From a bacterium (lineage in GTDB: Bacteria > Verrucomicrobiota > Verrucomicrobiia > Limisphaerales > UBA11358): a stretch of DNA of 64,000 bases. Each line of letters opens with the position of its first letter. Within the stretch, counting starts at the first letter, position 1. The notes under the pieces were generated by a model, which was given only the letters and a program-made list of their open reading frames with translations, made no database searches and had not been told where the DNA came from. The stretch is from assembly GCA_021780905.1 (NCBI GenBank), contig JAJXXW010000035.1, positions 1 through 64,000 on the forward strand, read 5' to 3'. Made by a program: the position numbers and the translations under genes. Positions 53,305 through 62,805 of this stretch are shown in pieces.

Positions 53305-54636
53305 ATGTCAGATTCCAAGGCTCCACAACCCGGCATCCAGTCTCCCGCCTCTCGAGATAAATGGATTTGTTGCCAGCTCGGTGCCCGGATGCACTATGCC
53401 GTTCCACGTCTCCTCCATGCCTCGGAAAAATTAGAGAGGTTCTACACGGATCTTTACGCCGGGCCAGGAGGTGGCTGGCCACAGTTGTTGGCCGCGTTGC
53501 CGCCCCAATGCGGTCCGGCTGGCATACGTCGGCTGCTGGGCCGCGCCGCCGCGGACTTGCCGGGGGATCGCATCCGATCTTACCCGTTTTTTGGCCTGAC
53601 TTACTACACCCGCCGCCGGCGGGCGAGAAGCCTGGAAGCAATGGACCAGGCGCATCTGTGGGCCGGGAAAGCTTTTGGCGAGAAGGTGGTTCGTGACGGC
53701 TTTGGAGAGGCGCGCGCGGTTTATGCCTTCAACACGGCTGGGCGCGAAATATTAACCGCGGCGCGCCGGTGCGGCTTGTTCACGGTTTTGGAACAGACCA
53801 TTGTCCCGCGCTCTATCGAGGAGGCTTTGCTGGCGGAAGCCCAGGCGCGGTATGCCGGCTGGGAGCCCCGACGGGAACCGAGTGTCGTGGTAACCGCCCT
53901 GGCTCAACGTGAGCGAGAGGAGTGGGCGCAGGCCGATTTGATCGTTTGTGGCAGTGAATTTGTGCGCGCGGGCATCCAGCAATGCGGGGGGCCGGTGGAG
54001 CGTTGCATCGTGTTGCCCTACGGTGTGGATGCTCATTTTGCCCCCCGCATCCGGGAAAGCAGCGGGAGACTATTGCGCGTGCTTACCGTGGGGCAGGTCG
54101 GATTGCGCAAAGGTGCCGGCTGCGTCATGGCAGTGGCCAAGGCCCTGCATGGCAAAGCCGAATTCCGCTGGGTGGGGTCGGTTGCACTTTTGGAGCCGGC
54201 CCGACTTGAGCTGGGCCGACACATCGAATTGACCGGCGCGGTGGCCCGCAGTGAAATCTTGAAACACTACGCTTGGGCGGATGTTTTTTTCCTGCCCTCC
54301 GTCTGTGAGGGATCGGCCACGGTGACCTATGAAGCACTGGCCTGTGGATTGCCGGTGGTGACCACTCCCAATGCCGGCAGCTTGGTGCGTGATGGCGTTG
54401 ATGGATATGTAGTCCCCATTTATGATACGATGGCTATGGCCGAACGGTTGCGCCTGTTAGCGGATGATCGCGCCCTGCTGACAAAGTTCAGTGAGGCCGC
54501 CGCCCAAAGAGCGGGCGAAGTTTCTTTAACGGCCTACCAACAACGGTTCCATCGTCTAATAAAAGCCGGTGCGAACCACGGCACCGCCGAGGTTGCGCAA
54601 ATCCCGGCGGGAGGTAAGCCCATATTTCCCCAATAG
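53305..54636 (+). CDS. Glycosyltransferase family 4
   Basis: The 443-residue GT-B enzyme has the N-terminal WICCQLGARMHYAVPRLLH. The donor domain begins LLRVLTVGQVGLRKGAGCVM and ends with ADVFFLPSVCEGSATVTYEA (E-G-S-x-x-x-x-x-E) and ACGLPVVTTPNAGSLVRDGV. ATG 53305 is preferred to the in-frame TTG 53296. It is followed by a transposase remnant, so the run of genes is interrupted here. Confidence 0.88.
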   Translation: MSDSKAPQPGIQSPASRDKWICCQLGARMHYAVPRLLHASEKLERFYTDLYAGPGGGWPQLLAALPPQCGPAGIRRLLGRAAADLPGDRIRSYPFFGLTYYTRRRRARSLEAMDQAHLWAGKAFGEKVVRDGFGEARAVYAFNTAGREILTAARRCGLFTVLEQTIVPRSIEEALLAEAQARYAGWEPRREPSVVVTALAQREREEWAQADLIVCGSEFVRAGIQQCGGPVERCIVLPYGVDAHFAPRIRESSGRLLRVLTVGQVGLRKGAGCVMAVAKALHGKAEFRWVGSVALLEPARLELGRHIELTGAVARSEILKHYAWADVFFLPSVCEGSATVTYEALACGLPVVTTPNAGSLVRDGVDGYVVPIYDTMAMAERLRLLADDRALLTKFSEAAAQRAGEVSLTAYQQRFHRLIKAGANHGTAEVAQIPAGGKPIFPQ

Positions 54637-54695
54637 ACTTCACAAGCCGGAGTTAGTGACTTGCAGAAAAGGCGCATAAACAAAGGCTTTCCTCT

Positions 54696-54840
54696 ATGCC
54701 CAACCAACGAAAAACGGCGCATCCAACGGGCGCAGGCAAAAGACCGGGTCTGCGGGTGGGTTTCGAAAGTCGTTTGAAGCTGGAGTTTCAGGGTTCCAAG
54801 ATCACGTCGGAGGCGGGGTTATTGGCCGATCGGGAATTCC
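54696..54840 (+). pseudogene. N-terminal remnant of an IS1380-type transposase
   Basis: From ATG 54696 the frame reads MPNQRKTAHPTG and then LRVGFESRLKLEFQGSKITS and EAGLLADREF. This is the conserved N-terminus of IS1380-family transposases (FDSRLKLEFHGSKVTSDAG type). The homology stops after about 48 residues, and none of the catalytic DDE core is present. No terminal inverted repeats are seen. It marks an old insertion and deletion inside the polysaccharide cluster. Confidence 0.65.
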
Positions 54841-54936
54841 CGTTTAAGACTTGCACGCCGGCGGCACTTGAGGAAGTTTGTGGCTGGCGTGCGCGCTGGT
54901 CGTGGGTCACAAAACCAGCGGCAACATCCAGTTGAT

Positions 54937-56214
54937 ATGAGACTTAAATACATGAACGGGCTTGCTCTTTTGCTCATCTTTGCCGGCCTTGGGCAATTGC
55001 GCGCGGACGTGATGGTGGACAACCTAGGGCAACCCACGGAAAATTATTTTGGCCCGATTGGCAGCGACTCCAACACCAACGATTTTGAGATCGCGCAGGA
55101 ATTCACCCTGCCGGCGGCCGCGACCCCCTTTCAACTGAATGCGATCAGTCTCCTCTACTATGCCACGGGGGGCGGCGCCAACCTGACCGTCAGTATTTGG
55201 GGTGCCGATTCAAACAATAACCCGACCAACGAAATCGCCGGGGTGGGCACGCAATATTTGGCCAACGCCGGGGTGGCGACGTTCACTCCCTCCACCAACG
55301 TCCTCCTTGGGCCGGGAATTTATTATGTGGTCGCCGCACCGGCGACGCCTGCGGACAGCGGACTGATCCATTGGGCTTACGCCACCACCACAAACTGGAC
55401 GGGTCCGGGTTCCCTGGAAAACATTGCCGACACGATACCCGGCAATTGGGAAAATGTTTCCGTGACCAACCTGCCCCAGCAAATGAGCGTGCAGGCCACA
55501 CCGGTGGCCGCCACCCTTGGCCTGGAACAAACCGCCGGCGTCACCACCCTTTTCTGGCCAGCCGCCTTGAATGGATTTGTGGCGGACAGCACCACCAATC
55601 TGGCTTCACCCCCCTGGCAAGCCCTGACCAATCCACCGGTGCTGGCGGCGGGGACCAACACGGTAACCGGCACCTCGACTGCGCCCATGCAATTCTTCCG
55701 GCTGCGCCAGAGTCTGGTGGCGGAAAATCTGGACCAACCGGCCGTCGGCTGGGACGGTCCCATCGGCTCGGACAACAACACCAATGATTTTCAGATGGCA
55801 CAGGAATTCATCCTGCCGCCGGGGAATTACGCCCTGACCCAGGTCACTTTGGCGCTGATTCCGGCCTACGGCAGCGGGAATGTGACCGTCAGTATTTGGA
55901 GCGTCGGTTTGGATGGCAATCCGGCCAGTCAAGTGGCGGTCGTGGCTTCGCAGTTGGTTGCCAGCGCCGGCAACGTGGCGTTCATCCCCCCGGCACCCCT
56001 GAAACTCTCCGGCGGCGCACATTATGCGGTGGCGGAGCCCACCACTCCCGCTGACAATGGCCTGGTGGGTTGGGACTATACCATTTCCACGAGTTGGACC
56101 GGTTTCGGGGCGCTCGCCAACTTCGCCAGCACTTATAATGGCATGTGGGTGAATGCCCCCATCAGCCAGGGGCCATATCAAATCAGCATTCAAGCGACGC
56201 CGATGACACCTTGA
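54937..56214 (+). CDS. Secreted protein with two tandem jelly-roll-like domains
   Basis: The 425-residue protein has a signal peptide (MNGLALLLIFAGLGQLRA) and then a domain duplicated about 240 residues apart: VDNLGQPTENYFGPIGSDSN then NTNDFEIAQEFTLP, and AENLDQPAVGWDGPIGSDNN then NTNDFQMAQEFILP. It resembles extracellular anchor-type repeats (choice-of-anchor class) with Trp/Gly/Asn-rich strands such as LTVSIWGADSNNNPTNEIAG. Between the copies lies an FFRLRQ-containing module similar to the C-terminal FYRV modules of the proteins at 13858 and 16830. No PEP-CTERM signal is seen. The function is unknown. ATG 54952 is an alternative start. Confidence 0.72.
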   Translation: MRLKYMNGLALLLIFAGLGQLRADVMVDNLGQPTENYFGPIGSDSNTNDFEIAQEFTLPAAATPFQLNAISLLYYATGGGANLTVSIWGADSNNNPTNEIAGVGTQYLANAGVATFTPSTNVLLGPGIYYVVAAPATPADSGLIHWAYATTTNWTGPGSLENIADTIPGNWENVSVTNLPQQMSVQATPVAATLGLEQTAGVTTLFWPAALNGFVADSTTNLASPPWQALTNPPVLAAGTNTVTGTSTAPMQFFRLRQSLVAENLDQPAVGWDGPIGSDNNTNDFQMAQEFILPPGNYALTQVTLALIPAYGSGNVTVSIWSVGLDGNPASQVAVVASQLVASAGNVAFIPPAPLKLSGGAHYAVAEPTTPADNGLVGWDYTISTSWTGFGALANFASTYNGMWVNAPISQGPYQISIQATPMTP

Positions 56215-56465
56215 TTTTTGGTTCCGGCAAGTTCCTCCTCGAAATCCACGATTGGTTTGATCTGGATCAGGAACCAGCGGTCAATTTGGGTAAGCTGATA
56301 AACCTCCTGTAAAAACTAGAAAACCGAATGCGCCAACCTGGAGTTTCTGTCGTCGTTATGGCTCACCAAAGTTGCTGATGTTTTCATGACTGATTGCGGC
56401 AGCAGCTTGCCGCTGTTAATTCTTCATTTCACTGCCAACCGCGTTCCACAAATCCATTTTCTCAA

Positions 56466-58040
56466 GTGTTTGAAACCCTGTCCATTCTGCCCGTCTCGTT
56501 TTGGGTGGTGATTTTATTGCTGCTCGGAGGCGCGGTCTGGTCGTTTCAGCATCTCAGCGGCGGCACCGGGCTGCCGCTGCTGGCGGTGTTGGGCACGACG
56601 GCCGCCTGGTATGTTGGCGATGCGATTTACAATGATTATGCGCACAACCACCGGCTCCTTTTCAGTTCGGCCATTCTTGACGGCGCTTGGTGGGAGGTGG
56701 CCTGGTTTCTGGTGGTATTGCTGGTTTCGGTCCCGGTGGTTCACCGCCTGATCAATGCGCGGTATCTCAACCGGCGCAGCGGCGTGTTAACCTTGTTTGC
56801 ACACGGGGTCAATCAGCCGATCATTCAACGCCAGTTGAATCTGATGTTTGGCACCTGTGCGACCGTCTGGATCATCCTGTTGGTGATTGCGGCCTTGGTG
56901 CTCAAGGGGCAGGTCATTTATTTTTTATTTCCATTTCTGGGTTACAAGCCGAACCCTTGGGGCCACGGCCAAATTGGGGCCGGTTTTGATTGCTTTTCCA
57001 TCGTCGCGCTTTATCTGCAACTGTTGACCGCCACGATGTTCGGCGTGGTGGCGGCCCTGGCCATGAATCGCGGCGTGCGTCGGGCGGCCATTGTGCTTTG
57101 CCTGCTCGCCTGGCCTTGGTTTGTTTTTGACCGCGTGCGGAACTTGATTTTGGCCTTGGTGATTCCCACCGTGTTGAGCTGGGTCTTTCTCCGGTTCCGG
57201 GGCCAGTTATGGAAAAAAGTTCTGATCCTGTCACTCTTGTTTTGCGTGTTTAACGTCTGGATGAAATTCGTGATTGCGAACCGATCGCACGAGAGCATTG
57301 TCCAGGCGTTTTCCCAAAAGGGACTGGATCTGGCGGAGACCAAGAACGCCCATAACGAAGGACTCAATATGTATGAGGAACTTTGCTGGATCAACGACTT
57401 CATAGACAAAGGCACCTATCGGGTTAATTGGGGCGCGCGTTATTTTGCCGAGTTGGTTAATCCGATCCCGCGGGCGCTGTGGCCGGGCAAACCGCTGATT
57501 GGCCTGGATTACGCCGTGGCTCGCGGTCACAAAATGAACGAAGTGACCCACACGGTGGACACAACCATCGCAACCGGCATGATCGGGCAGGGCGTGGTGA
57601 ACTTTGGCCGCCTTTTGGGGCCGGCGGCGGCGGCCGTTTTGATGAGCCTTTGGGTGGCGTGGCTGGCCCGGTTGGATCTGAACGTCCACGCCTTGGGCCG
57701 GTTGCCGTTGTATGCGATGGGGCTGATCCTCACCTTCAACCTGGGGCGGGACATCACCTTGATCACACTTTATCCATTTGTCTTTGGTTCTCTCGCGGTT
57801 TGGTGGCTGGATCGCAACCAGCCGAGCCGGCCAAATCCTTCCCGCCGGAGAATGAATCGGTCCAATTCGCCGGCCGGGTTGCCTCCGAAAGCAAGCGGCC
57901 AGGCCTGGGCGGGATACCGCCCGCCCTTTCGCCCCAACGAAGCTCGGCCCATCCGACCGGCCCCGCCGCGCCGCCCGCCCAATGGCGGTCCGGGTTTCAG
58001 TTCGCAGCGGCCATGGCCACGGGGGCGAACCCCAAAATGA
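56466..58040 (+). CDS. Wzy-like oligosaccharide-repeat polymerase
   Basis: The 524-residue integral membrane protein has about ten hydrophobic helices (FWVVILLLLGGAVWSFQHL, WWEVAWFLVVLLVSVPVVH, LQLLTATMFGVVAALAM). A large hydrophilic loop (ELVNPIPRALWPGKPLIGL, TIATGMIGQGVVNFG) matches the O-antigen polymerase/exosortase-cluster polymerase type. The C-terminal 70 residues are Pro/Arg-rich and soluble. The start is uncertain; GTG 56466 begins the first helix, and TTG 56394 is the alternative. It would join repeat units on the periplasmic side. Confidence 0.75.
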   Translation: MFETLSILPVSFWVVILLLLGGAVWSFQHLSGGTGLPLLAVLGTTAAWYVGDAIYNDYAHNHRLLFSSAILDGAWWEVAWFLVVLLVSVPVVHRLINARYLNRRSGVLTLFAHGVNQPIIQRQLNLMFGTCATVWIILLVIAALVLKGQVIYFLFPFLGYKPNPWGHGQIGAGFDCFSIVALYLQLLTATMFGVVAALAMNRGVRRAAIVLCLLAWPWFVFDRVRNLILALVIPTVLSWVFLRFRGQLWKKVLILSLLFCVFNVWMKFVIANRSHESIVQAFSQKGLDLAETKNAHNEGLNMYEELCWINDFIDKGTYRVNWGARYFAELVNPIPRALWPGKPLIGLDYAVARGHKMNEVTHTVDTTIATGMIGQGVVNFGRLLGPAAAAVLMSLWVAWLARLDLNVHALGRLPLYAMGLILTFNLGRDITLITLYPFVFGSLAVWWLDRNQPSRPNPSRRRMNRSNSPAGLPPKASGQAWAGYRPPFRPNEARPIRPAPPRRPPNGGPGFSSQRPWPRGRTPK

Positions 58041-59305
58041 TCCATGGCAATAACCGGAAGCAAACCGAATTTGTGAAAGTCGCCGTCCTCTTCGATAATT
58101 TTGGCCCGTATCATCTGGCCCGGCTGCGCGCCGCGGCGCAGGTCTGCGAATTGCTGGCCGTGGAAGTCGCGGCGGCCAGCGCCGAATACGCCTGGGAACC
58201 GCGCGACCAGCGGATGGCGGATGGAACCGAATGGCAGATCGTCACCTTGCTGGAACAGGGCACCAGCCGGAAAGCCTCGGCCAAACAATTGCGGCAGCGT
58301 TTAAGCCGCGCCCTGGAAGATTTTCGTCCGCAAGCCGTTTTCATTCCCGGCTGGTCCAGTCCGGCCGCCTTCATTGCTTTGGCGTGGTGCCTGCAGAGCC
58401 GCGTGCCGGCGGTGGCGATGTCGGAAAGCACCGCCTGGGATGAACGCCGGGTTGGGTGGAAGGAACAGATCAAAAAGAAATTTTTGAAGCTGTGCTCGGC
58501 GGCCCTGGCCGGCGGTCAGGCCCACCGGGAGTATCTGGGGCAATTGGGCCTGCCGCCGGAGCGCGTCTTCCTTGGCTACGACGCGGTGGACAACGATTAC
58601 TTTGCCGCGCAGTCCGCCGCCAGAAGTCAACGGTCCGCCTCCAGCCAGCCGCATGATTTGCCGGCGAAATATTTTCTGGCGTCCAACCGGTTCATTGCCA
58701 AGAAAAACCTGTTTCGCCTGATCGAAGCCTATGCCCGTTACCGCCAGTTGGCAGAAAACAGAAATCCGCCGGCGGACATCTGGGATTTGGTTTTGCTCGG
58801 CGACGGCGAGCAGCGAAAAGACCTGGAAAATCACATCGCCAGGCTGGGGCTGGGCCGCTGGGTGCGGCTGCCCGGCTTCCAGCAGTATCCCGACTTGCCG
58901 GCGTATTACGGCTGCGCGCAGGTTTTCATCCACGCCAGCACCACCGAACAGTGGGGGCTGGTCGTCAACGAGGCGATGGCGAGCGGCCTGCCGGTGCTGG
59001 TTTCCAACCGCTGCGGCTGCGCCCGAGATCTGGTGGCCGAAGGCCGCAACGGTTTCACCTTTGATCCCTCCAACCTCGAGGAACTGGCCCGCCTGATGCT
59101 CAAGGTTTCCGCTGATCTATTTCCCCTTTCCGATTTTGGCGCGGAAAGCCGGCGCATCATTGGCCGGTGGGGACCGGACCAGTTTGCGCGGGGGTTGAAG
59201 TCTGCGGCCGAAGCGGCGCTCGCGGTCGGACCCCAATCCGGCTCCTGGCAGCAAAAACTTTTTTTGGCGGCGCTGGTGTGGCAAGCGTCGCGGACTCACC
59301 GTTGA
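58037..59305 (+). CDS. Glycosyltransferase family 4
   Basis: The 422-residue GT-B enzyme has VAVLFDNFGPYHLARLRAAA at the N-terminus, WDLVLLGDGEQRKDLENHIA in the donor domain and CAQVFIHASTTEQWGLVVNE with AMASGLPVLVSNRCGCARDL (E-x-W-G-x-x-x-x-E). The start ATG overlaps the polymerase stop (ATGA). Confidence 0.88.
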   Translation: MIHGNNRKQTEFVKVAVLFDNFGPYHLARLRAAAQVCELLAVEVAAASAEYAWEPRDQRMADGTEWQIVTLLEQGTSRKASAKQLRQRLSRALEDFRPQAVFIPGWSSPAAFIALAWCLQSRVPAVAMSESTAWDERRVGWKEQIKKKFLKLCSAALAGGQAHREYLGQLGLPPERVFLGYDAVDNDYFAAQSAARSQRSASSQPHDLPAKYFLASNRFIAKKNLFRLIEAYARYRQLAENRNPPADIWDLVLLGDGEQRKDLENHIARLGLGRWVRLPGFQQYPDLPAYYGCAQVFIHASTTEQWGLVVNEAMASGLPVLVSNRCGCARDLVAEGRNGFTFDPSNLEELARLMLKVSADLFPLSDFGAESRRIIGRWGPDQFARGLKSAAEAALAVGPQSGSWQQKLFLAALVWQASRTHR

Positions 59306-59344
59306 AAAATGACCATTTGCTCCGATGAATGGAGACAGTCTTGA

Positions 59345-60583
59345 ATGTCTGAAATCATCCAAGTTACCTCGTGGCTCTCGAATGCCGGCGGCGGCATTCC
59401 GCCGGTCATCCGGTCATTGGTGGCCGAATTTCGGCGGCAGTCATCGGATGGCCTGATCGCCGGCCTCGCCGATCCCGCCGGCGCGCCGCCGATTTTCCCC
59501 GCCGACTGGCCGGTCATTTCCGGCCGCATCACCGGGCCGGCCGCCTTCGGCTTTTCGCCCGACCTGGCCCGGCAACTGCGGCCGCGCATTCAAAAAAATT
59601 CCGTGCTGCATGTTCACGGCCTGTGGATGTATCCGGGTTGGCTGGCGCGGAAACTGGCCGCCGCTGCGGGCGTCCCGCGAATCGTTTCGCCCCACGGCAT
59701 GCTGGATCCGTGGGCGCTCAAAAATTCGCGCGGGAAAAAACGGCTCGCCGCCGGGATTTTTGAAAATCAAAACTTGCGCACCGCCGGCTGTCTCCATGCC
59801 TTGTCCGAGGCCGAAGCCGGCGGGTTCCGCGAACTGGGACTGAAAAATCCCGTGGCCGTCATCCCGAACGGCATCGAGTTGCCGGACGCGGGCCGCCCGA
59901 CTTCAGCCGGCCCGCCGCCACCGTGGCAGGATTTTGTCCGGCCCGGCCAAAAGGTTTTGTTGTTCCTCAGCCGGATTCATCCCAAGAAAGGACTGATCAA
60001 TCTGCTGAAAGCCTGGGCGTCACTGAAAGCATCCCCATGGACACTGGCCATTGCGGGCTGGGATCAGGGCGGACACGAGCAGCAACTCAAACTTTTGGCG
60101 GTCGAACTGGGGTTGAACTGGTCAGACATCCGCGAGTCCGGCGTTGCCGGCGGCAAACCGGAATCAACTTTTGCCGCCCAAAATCCTTGCTCCGTGCTTT
60201 TTCTGGGGCCACAGTTTGACGCCAGCAAGTCGGCTTGTTTTGAGCACTGCGACGGTTTTATTCTGCCGTCGGCGAGCGAAGGCGTGCCGATGGTGGTGCT
60301 CGAGGCGTGGGCACATGGCCGGCCGGTGCTGATGACGCCGGCGTGCAATCTGCCGGCCGGCTTCGAACGCGGCGCGGCCGTTTGCATCGAGACCGACGCC
60401 GGCCGGATGGCCCAGGGGTTGCGCGAGTTTTTTGAAATGTCGGACGCGCAGCGTCGGACGCTGGGCGACAACGGGCGGCGGCTCGCGCGCGAGCGGTTTG
60501 CGTGGCCGCAACTGGCGCAGGAGATGAAGCGCGTTTACGATTGGCTGCGTGGCGGCGGCAGCCCTCCGGGTTGCGTTGTTTGA
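59345..60583 (+). CDS. Glycosyltransferase family 4
   Basis: The 412-residue GT-B enzyme has the acceptor loop QVTSWLSNAGGGIPPVIRSL, HVHGLWMYPGWLARKLAAA, IVSPHGMLDPWALKNSRGKK, and the donor domain VLLFLSRIHPKKGLINLLKA with CDGFILPSASEGVPMVVLEA. The PHGMLDPWAL motif is typical of glycosyltransferases in capsule and colanic-acid-like clusters. Confidence 0.9.
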   Translation: MSEIIQVTSWLSNAGGGIPPVIRSLVAEFRRQSSDGLIAGLADPAGAPPIFPADWPVISGRITGPAAFGFSPDLARQLRPRIQKNSVLHVHGLWMYPGWLARKLAAAAGVPRIVSPHGMLDPWALKNSRGKKRLAAGIFENQNLRTAGCLHALSEAEAGGFRELGLKNPVAVIPNGIELPDAGRPTSAGPPPPWQDFVRPGQKVLLFLSRIHPKKGLINLLKAWASLKASPWTLAIAGWDQGGHEQQLKLLAVELGLNWSDIRESGVAGGKPESTFAAQNPCSVLFLGPQFDASKSACFEHCDGFILPSASEGVPMVVLEAWAHGRPVLMTPACNLPAGFERGAAVCIETDAGRMAQGLREFFEMSDAQRRTLGDNGRRLARERFAWPQLAQEMKRVYDWLRGGGSPPGCVV

Positions 60584-60620
60584 AGCCAAACTGAAATAAT
60601 TTGCCGTAGTTCAACCGCAC

Positions 60621-61187
60621 ATGGAAAACACAACTTCAAAGCATGTGGATCTGGCGCGCTTCGCGACCGCCGGTTTTGACCGCGGTGCCTCGCGGTTCAA
60701 GGAGATGCTGTGGGTGCTGGTGCGCTGCCTGTTTTTCGCGCCGGCGTGGCCGCTGCCCAGCGCGCTTCGCGTTTTCTGGCTGCGCTGGTTCGGCGCAAAA
60801 GTCGGTCGCGGTGTGGTGATCCGCCCCCGGGTGAACATTCATTTTCCGTGGCGGCTGGCAATTGGCGACCACGTCTGGCTGGGCGAGGAATGCTGGCTGT
60901 TGAATCTGGCACCGATCGTCATCGGCAGCCAGGTGTGCCTTTCGCAGCGGGCGTTTCTTTGCACCGGCAGTCATGATTACAAATCCTCCACTTTTGATCT
61001 GGTTGTAAAACCAATCACGGTCGAAGACGGTGTTTGGATTGGCGCGGGCGGCTGGGTTGGTCCGGGAGTCAAAGTGGGCACCCACGCCGTGCTCGCCGCC
61101 GGTTCGGTGGCCACGAAAGATTTGCAGCCGTGGGGCATTTACCAGGGCAACCCGGCGGCATTCGTCAGGCTGCGGGCAATCCGATAG
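60621..61187 (+). CDS. WcaF-like hexapeptide acetyltransferase
   Basis: The 188-residue left-handed beta-helix protein has an N-terminal hydrophobic lead, then hexapeptide rungs (VVIRPRVNIHFPWRLAIGDH, LAPIVIGSQVCLSQRAFLCT). The SHDYKSSTF segment contains the catalytic His, and WIGAGGWVGPGVKVGTHAVL and PWGIYQGNPAAFV follow. It probably acetylates a sugar of the polymer from acetyl-CoA. The next gene starts 21 bp downstream. Confidence 0.9.
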   Translation: MENTTSKHVDLARFATAGFDRGASRFKEMLWVLVRCLFFAPAWPLPSALRVFWLRWFGAKVGRGVVIRPRVNIHFPWRLAIGDHVWLGEECWLLNLAPIVIGSQVCLSQRAFLCTGSHDYKSSTFDLVVKPITVEDGVWIGAGGWVGPGVKVGTHAVLAAGSVATKDLQPWGIYQGNPAAFVRLRAIR

Positions 61188-61208
61188 AACTATTTAAGAG
61201 GCTGTCAC

Positions 61209-62786
61209 ATGGAAACCACCATAACCAAACCGCTGGCGCCGGAAAAAAAACTTTTCCAATCGGCCTGGCTGCTCGTGCCGGTCGGCTATCTCTGGTTCCG
61301 GCTGATTGACAACCTCCGGCTGGAGTGGACCACGAATCCGCAGTATAGCTTCGGTCTGGTCGTGCCGCTGCTGGTGGCGGGATTGCTGCTGCGGCGCTGG
61401 CATCGGGCCGCCGCCCTGCCGCTGGCACCGGTCGCGCGGCCGGCATGGCGGATTTTTTTCTGGCTGGCCTTGCCGGTTTTATTCTATCTGCCCACGCGCC
61501 TGGTTGAAGCGGCCACGCCGGAATGGCGGCCGATCCAATGGCTGCTCGGCATCGAAGCCGCCGGCCTGACGCTGGCGGCCGTCTATTTTATCGCGGGGAA
61601 AAACTGGCTGAAACAAATGGCGTTTCCGGTGCTGTTTTTCTTCGTGGCCATTCCGTGGCCGTCGCTGTTCGAAACGCCGATCATCCAGGGCCTCACGCAC
61701 ACGAATGCCGCCCTGGTGGTGCAGGTGATGAGCCTGGCCGGTGTGCCGGCCTTTCAGCACGGCAATTTGATCGAAGTCAGCACCGGCATGGTGGGTATCA
61801 ACGATGCCTGCAGCGGCATCCGCTCGCTCCAATCCAGCATCATGCTCACGTTTTTCTTCGGGGAGTTTTATTGGCTGCGCTGGCCGCGCCGGCTGCTGCT
61901 GGTGCCCGTGGGTTTTCTGCTGGCAATGACGTTCAATTTATGCCGCACCTCGCTGCTGGCTTGGATCGCCGCCAACAAGGGCGTCGCCGCCGTCGCGGAT
62001 TATCACGACGAGGCGGGGTTCTCGATTTTGGTGGCCTGCACGCTGACCATCTGGCTCGCCGCCATTTTACTGGGCTGGCGTCACCATCAGCCCGACCGCG
62101 CGGAAGCGGCAGTCGTTTCCGCACCGAGCGCCACCGGTTCGGCCTGGCAACCGGTGCGGTGGATGGCGCTGCTGCTGGTGCTCTGGCTCGTCCTCGTCGA
62201 AACCGGCGTGGCAATGTGGTATCGCATCCGGGAATCGCACATCAAACCCGGTCTGGTCTGGTCGGTGAAACTGCCGGAGGACAAACCGGCGTTCCAAAAA
62301 ATTCCCGTCACGGCGGACGAAAATATTCTGCTGCGGTTCGATGACGCCCGGCAGGGTCGGTGGCCGGAAGCGGATGGCACCACCTGGGTGGTTTATTATT
62401 TTGACTGGCGGCCCGGCCGGGTGGCCGGTTATCTGGCCAAACGGCACACGCCGGACATCTGTCTGCCGGCCGCGGGCTTGAAAATGGTCGCCGGTCCCAC
62501 CTTGCTGCCGATCCAGATCCACGGCGTGGCACTGCCGTTTCGCAGCTATGTCTTCGCCGGCCAGGGCGGCCAGTATCAAGTCTATCAATGCCACTGGGAG
62601 CCGGGCGAAAACGATTTGTATGCCAATGAGTCGTCGCGCTTCAATCTGATCCGCGGCGTTTGGGCCGGACGCGGCAACCAGGGGCAAAAGGTTTTGGAAA
62701 TCATCATCGCCGGTGCCGCCGATCCGGAACAGGCGCGACAGGAATTGTTGCGGCAACTGGACGGTTTGATCCAGGTGGAAAAATAA
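61209..62786 (+). CDS. Exosortase fused to an EpsI-like domain
   Basis: The 525-residue protein has an N-terminal membrane half (about residues 1-300, roughly eight helices) with the exosortase triad: Cys201 in GINDACSGIRSL, Arg246 in TFNLCRTSLL and His266 in VADYHDEAGF. Its C-terminal periplasmic part (about 320-525; HTPDICLPAAGLKMV, QYQVYQCHWEPGENDLYAN) resembles the EpsI protein that accompanies exosortases. Exosortases process PEP-CTERM-type tails of exported proteins, usually in polysaccharide loci like this one. A ribosome-binding site (AAGAGG) precedes ATG 61209. No PEP-CTERM protein is encoded in the window. Confidence 0.92.
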   Translation: METTITKPLAPEKKLFQSAWLLVPVGYLWFRLIDNLRLEWTTNPQYSFGLVVPLLVAGLLLRRWHRAAALPLAPVARPAWRIFFWLALPVLFYLPTRLVEAATPEWRPIQWLLGIEAAGLTLAAVYFIAGKNWLKQMAFPVLFFFVAIPWPSLFETPIIQGLTHTNAALVVQVMSLAGVPAFQHGNLIEVSTGMVGINDACSGIRSLQSSIMLTFFFGEFYWLRWPRRLLLVPVGFLLAMTFNLCRTSLLAWIAANKGVAAVADYHDEAGFSILVACTLTIWLAAILLGWRHHQPDRAEAAVVSAPSATGSAWQPVRWMALLLVLWLVLVETGVAMWYRIRESHIKPGLVWSVKLPEDKPAFQKIPVTADENILLRFDDARQGRWPEADGTTWVVYYFDWRPGRVAGYLAKRHTPDICLPAAGLKMVAGPTLLPIQIHGVALPFRSYVFAGQGGQYQVYQCHWEPGENDLYANESSRFNLIRGVWAGRGNQGQKVLEIIIAGAADPEQARQELLRQLDGLIQVEK

Positions 62787-62795
62787 CCAGCCCCA

Positions 62796-62805
62796 CCCCC
62801 CCCCC
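62796..62805 (+). repeat. C10 homopolymer tract just before a start codon
   Basis: Ten C residues end one base before the GTG 62806 of the next gene. Changes in tract length would alter the spacing between any upstream ribosome-binding site (GGTGGAA, 62774-62780) and the start, and could alter expression. Confidence 0.8.
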
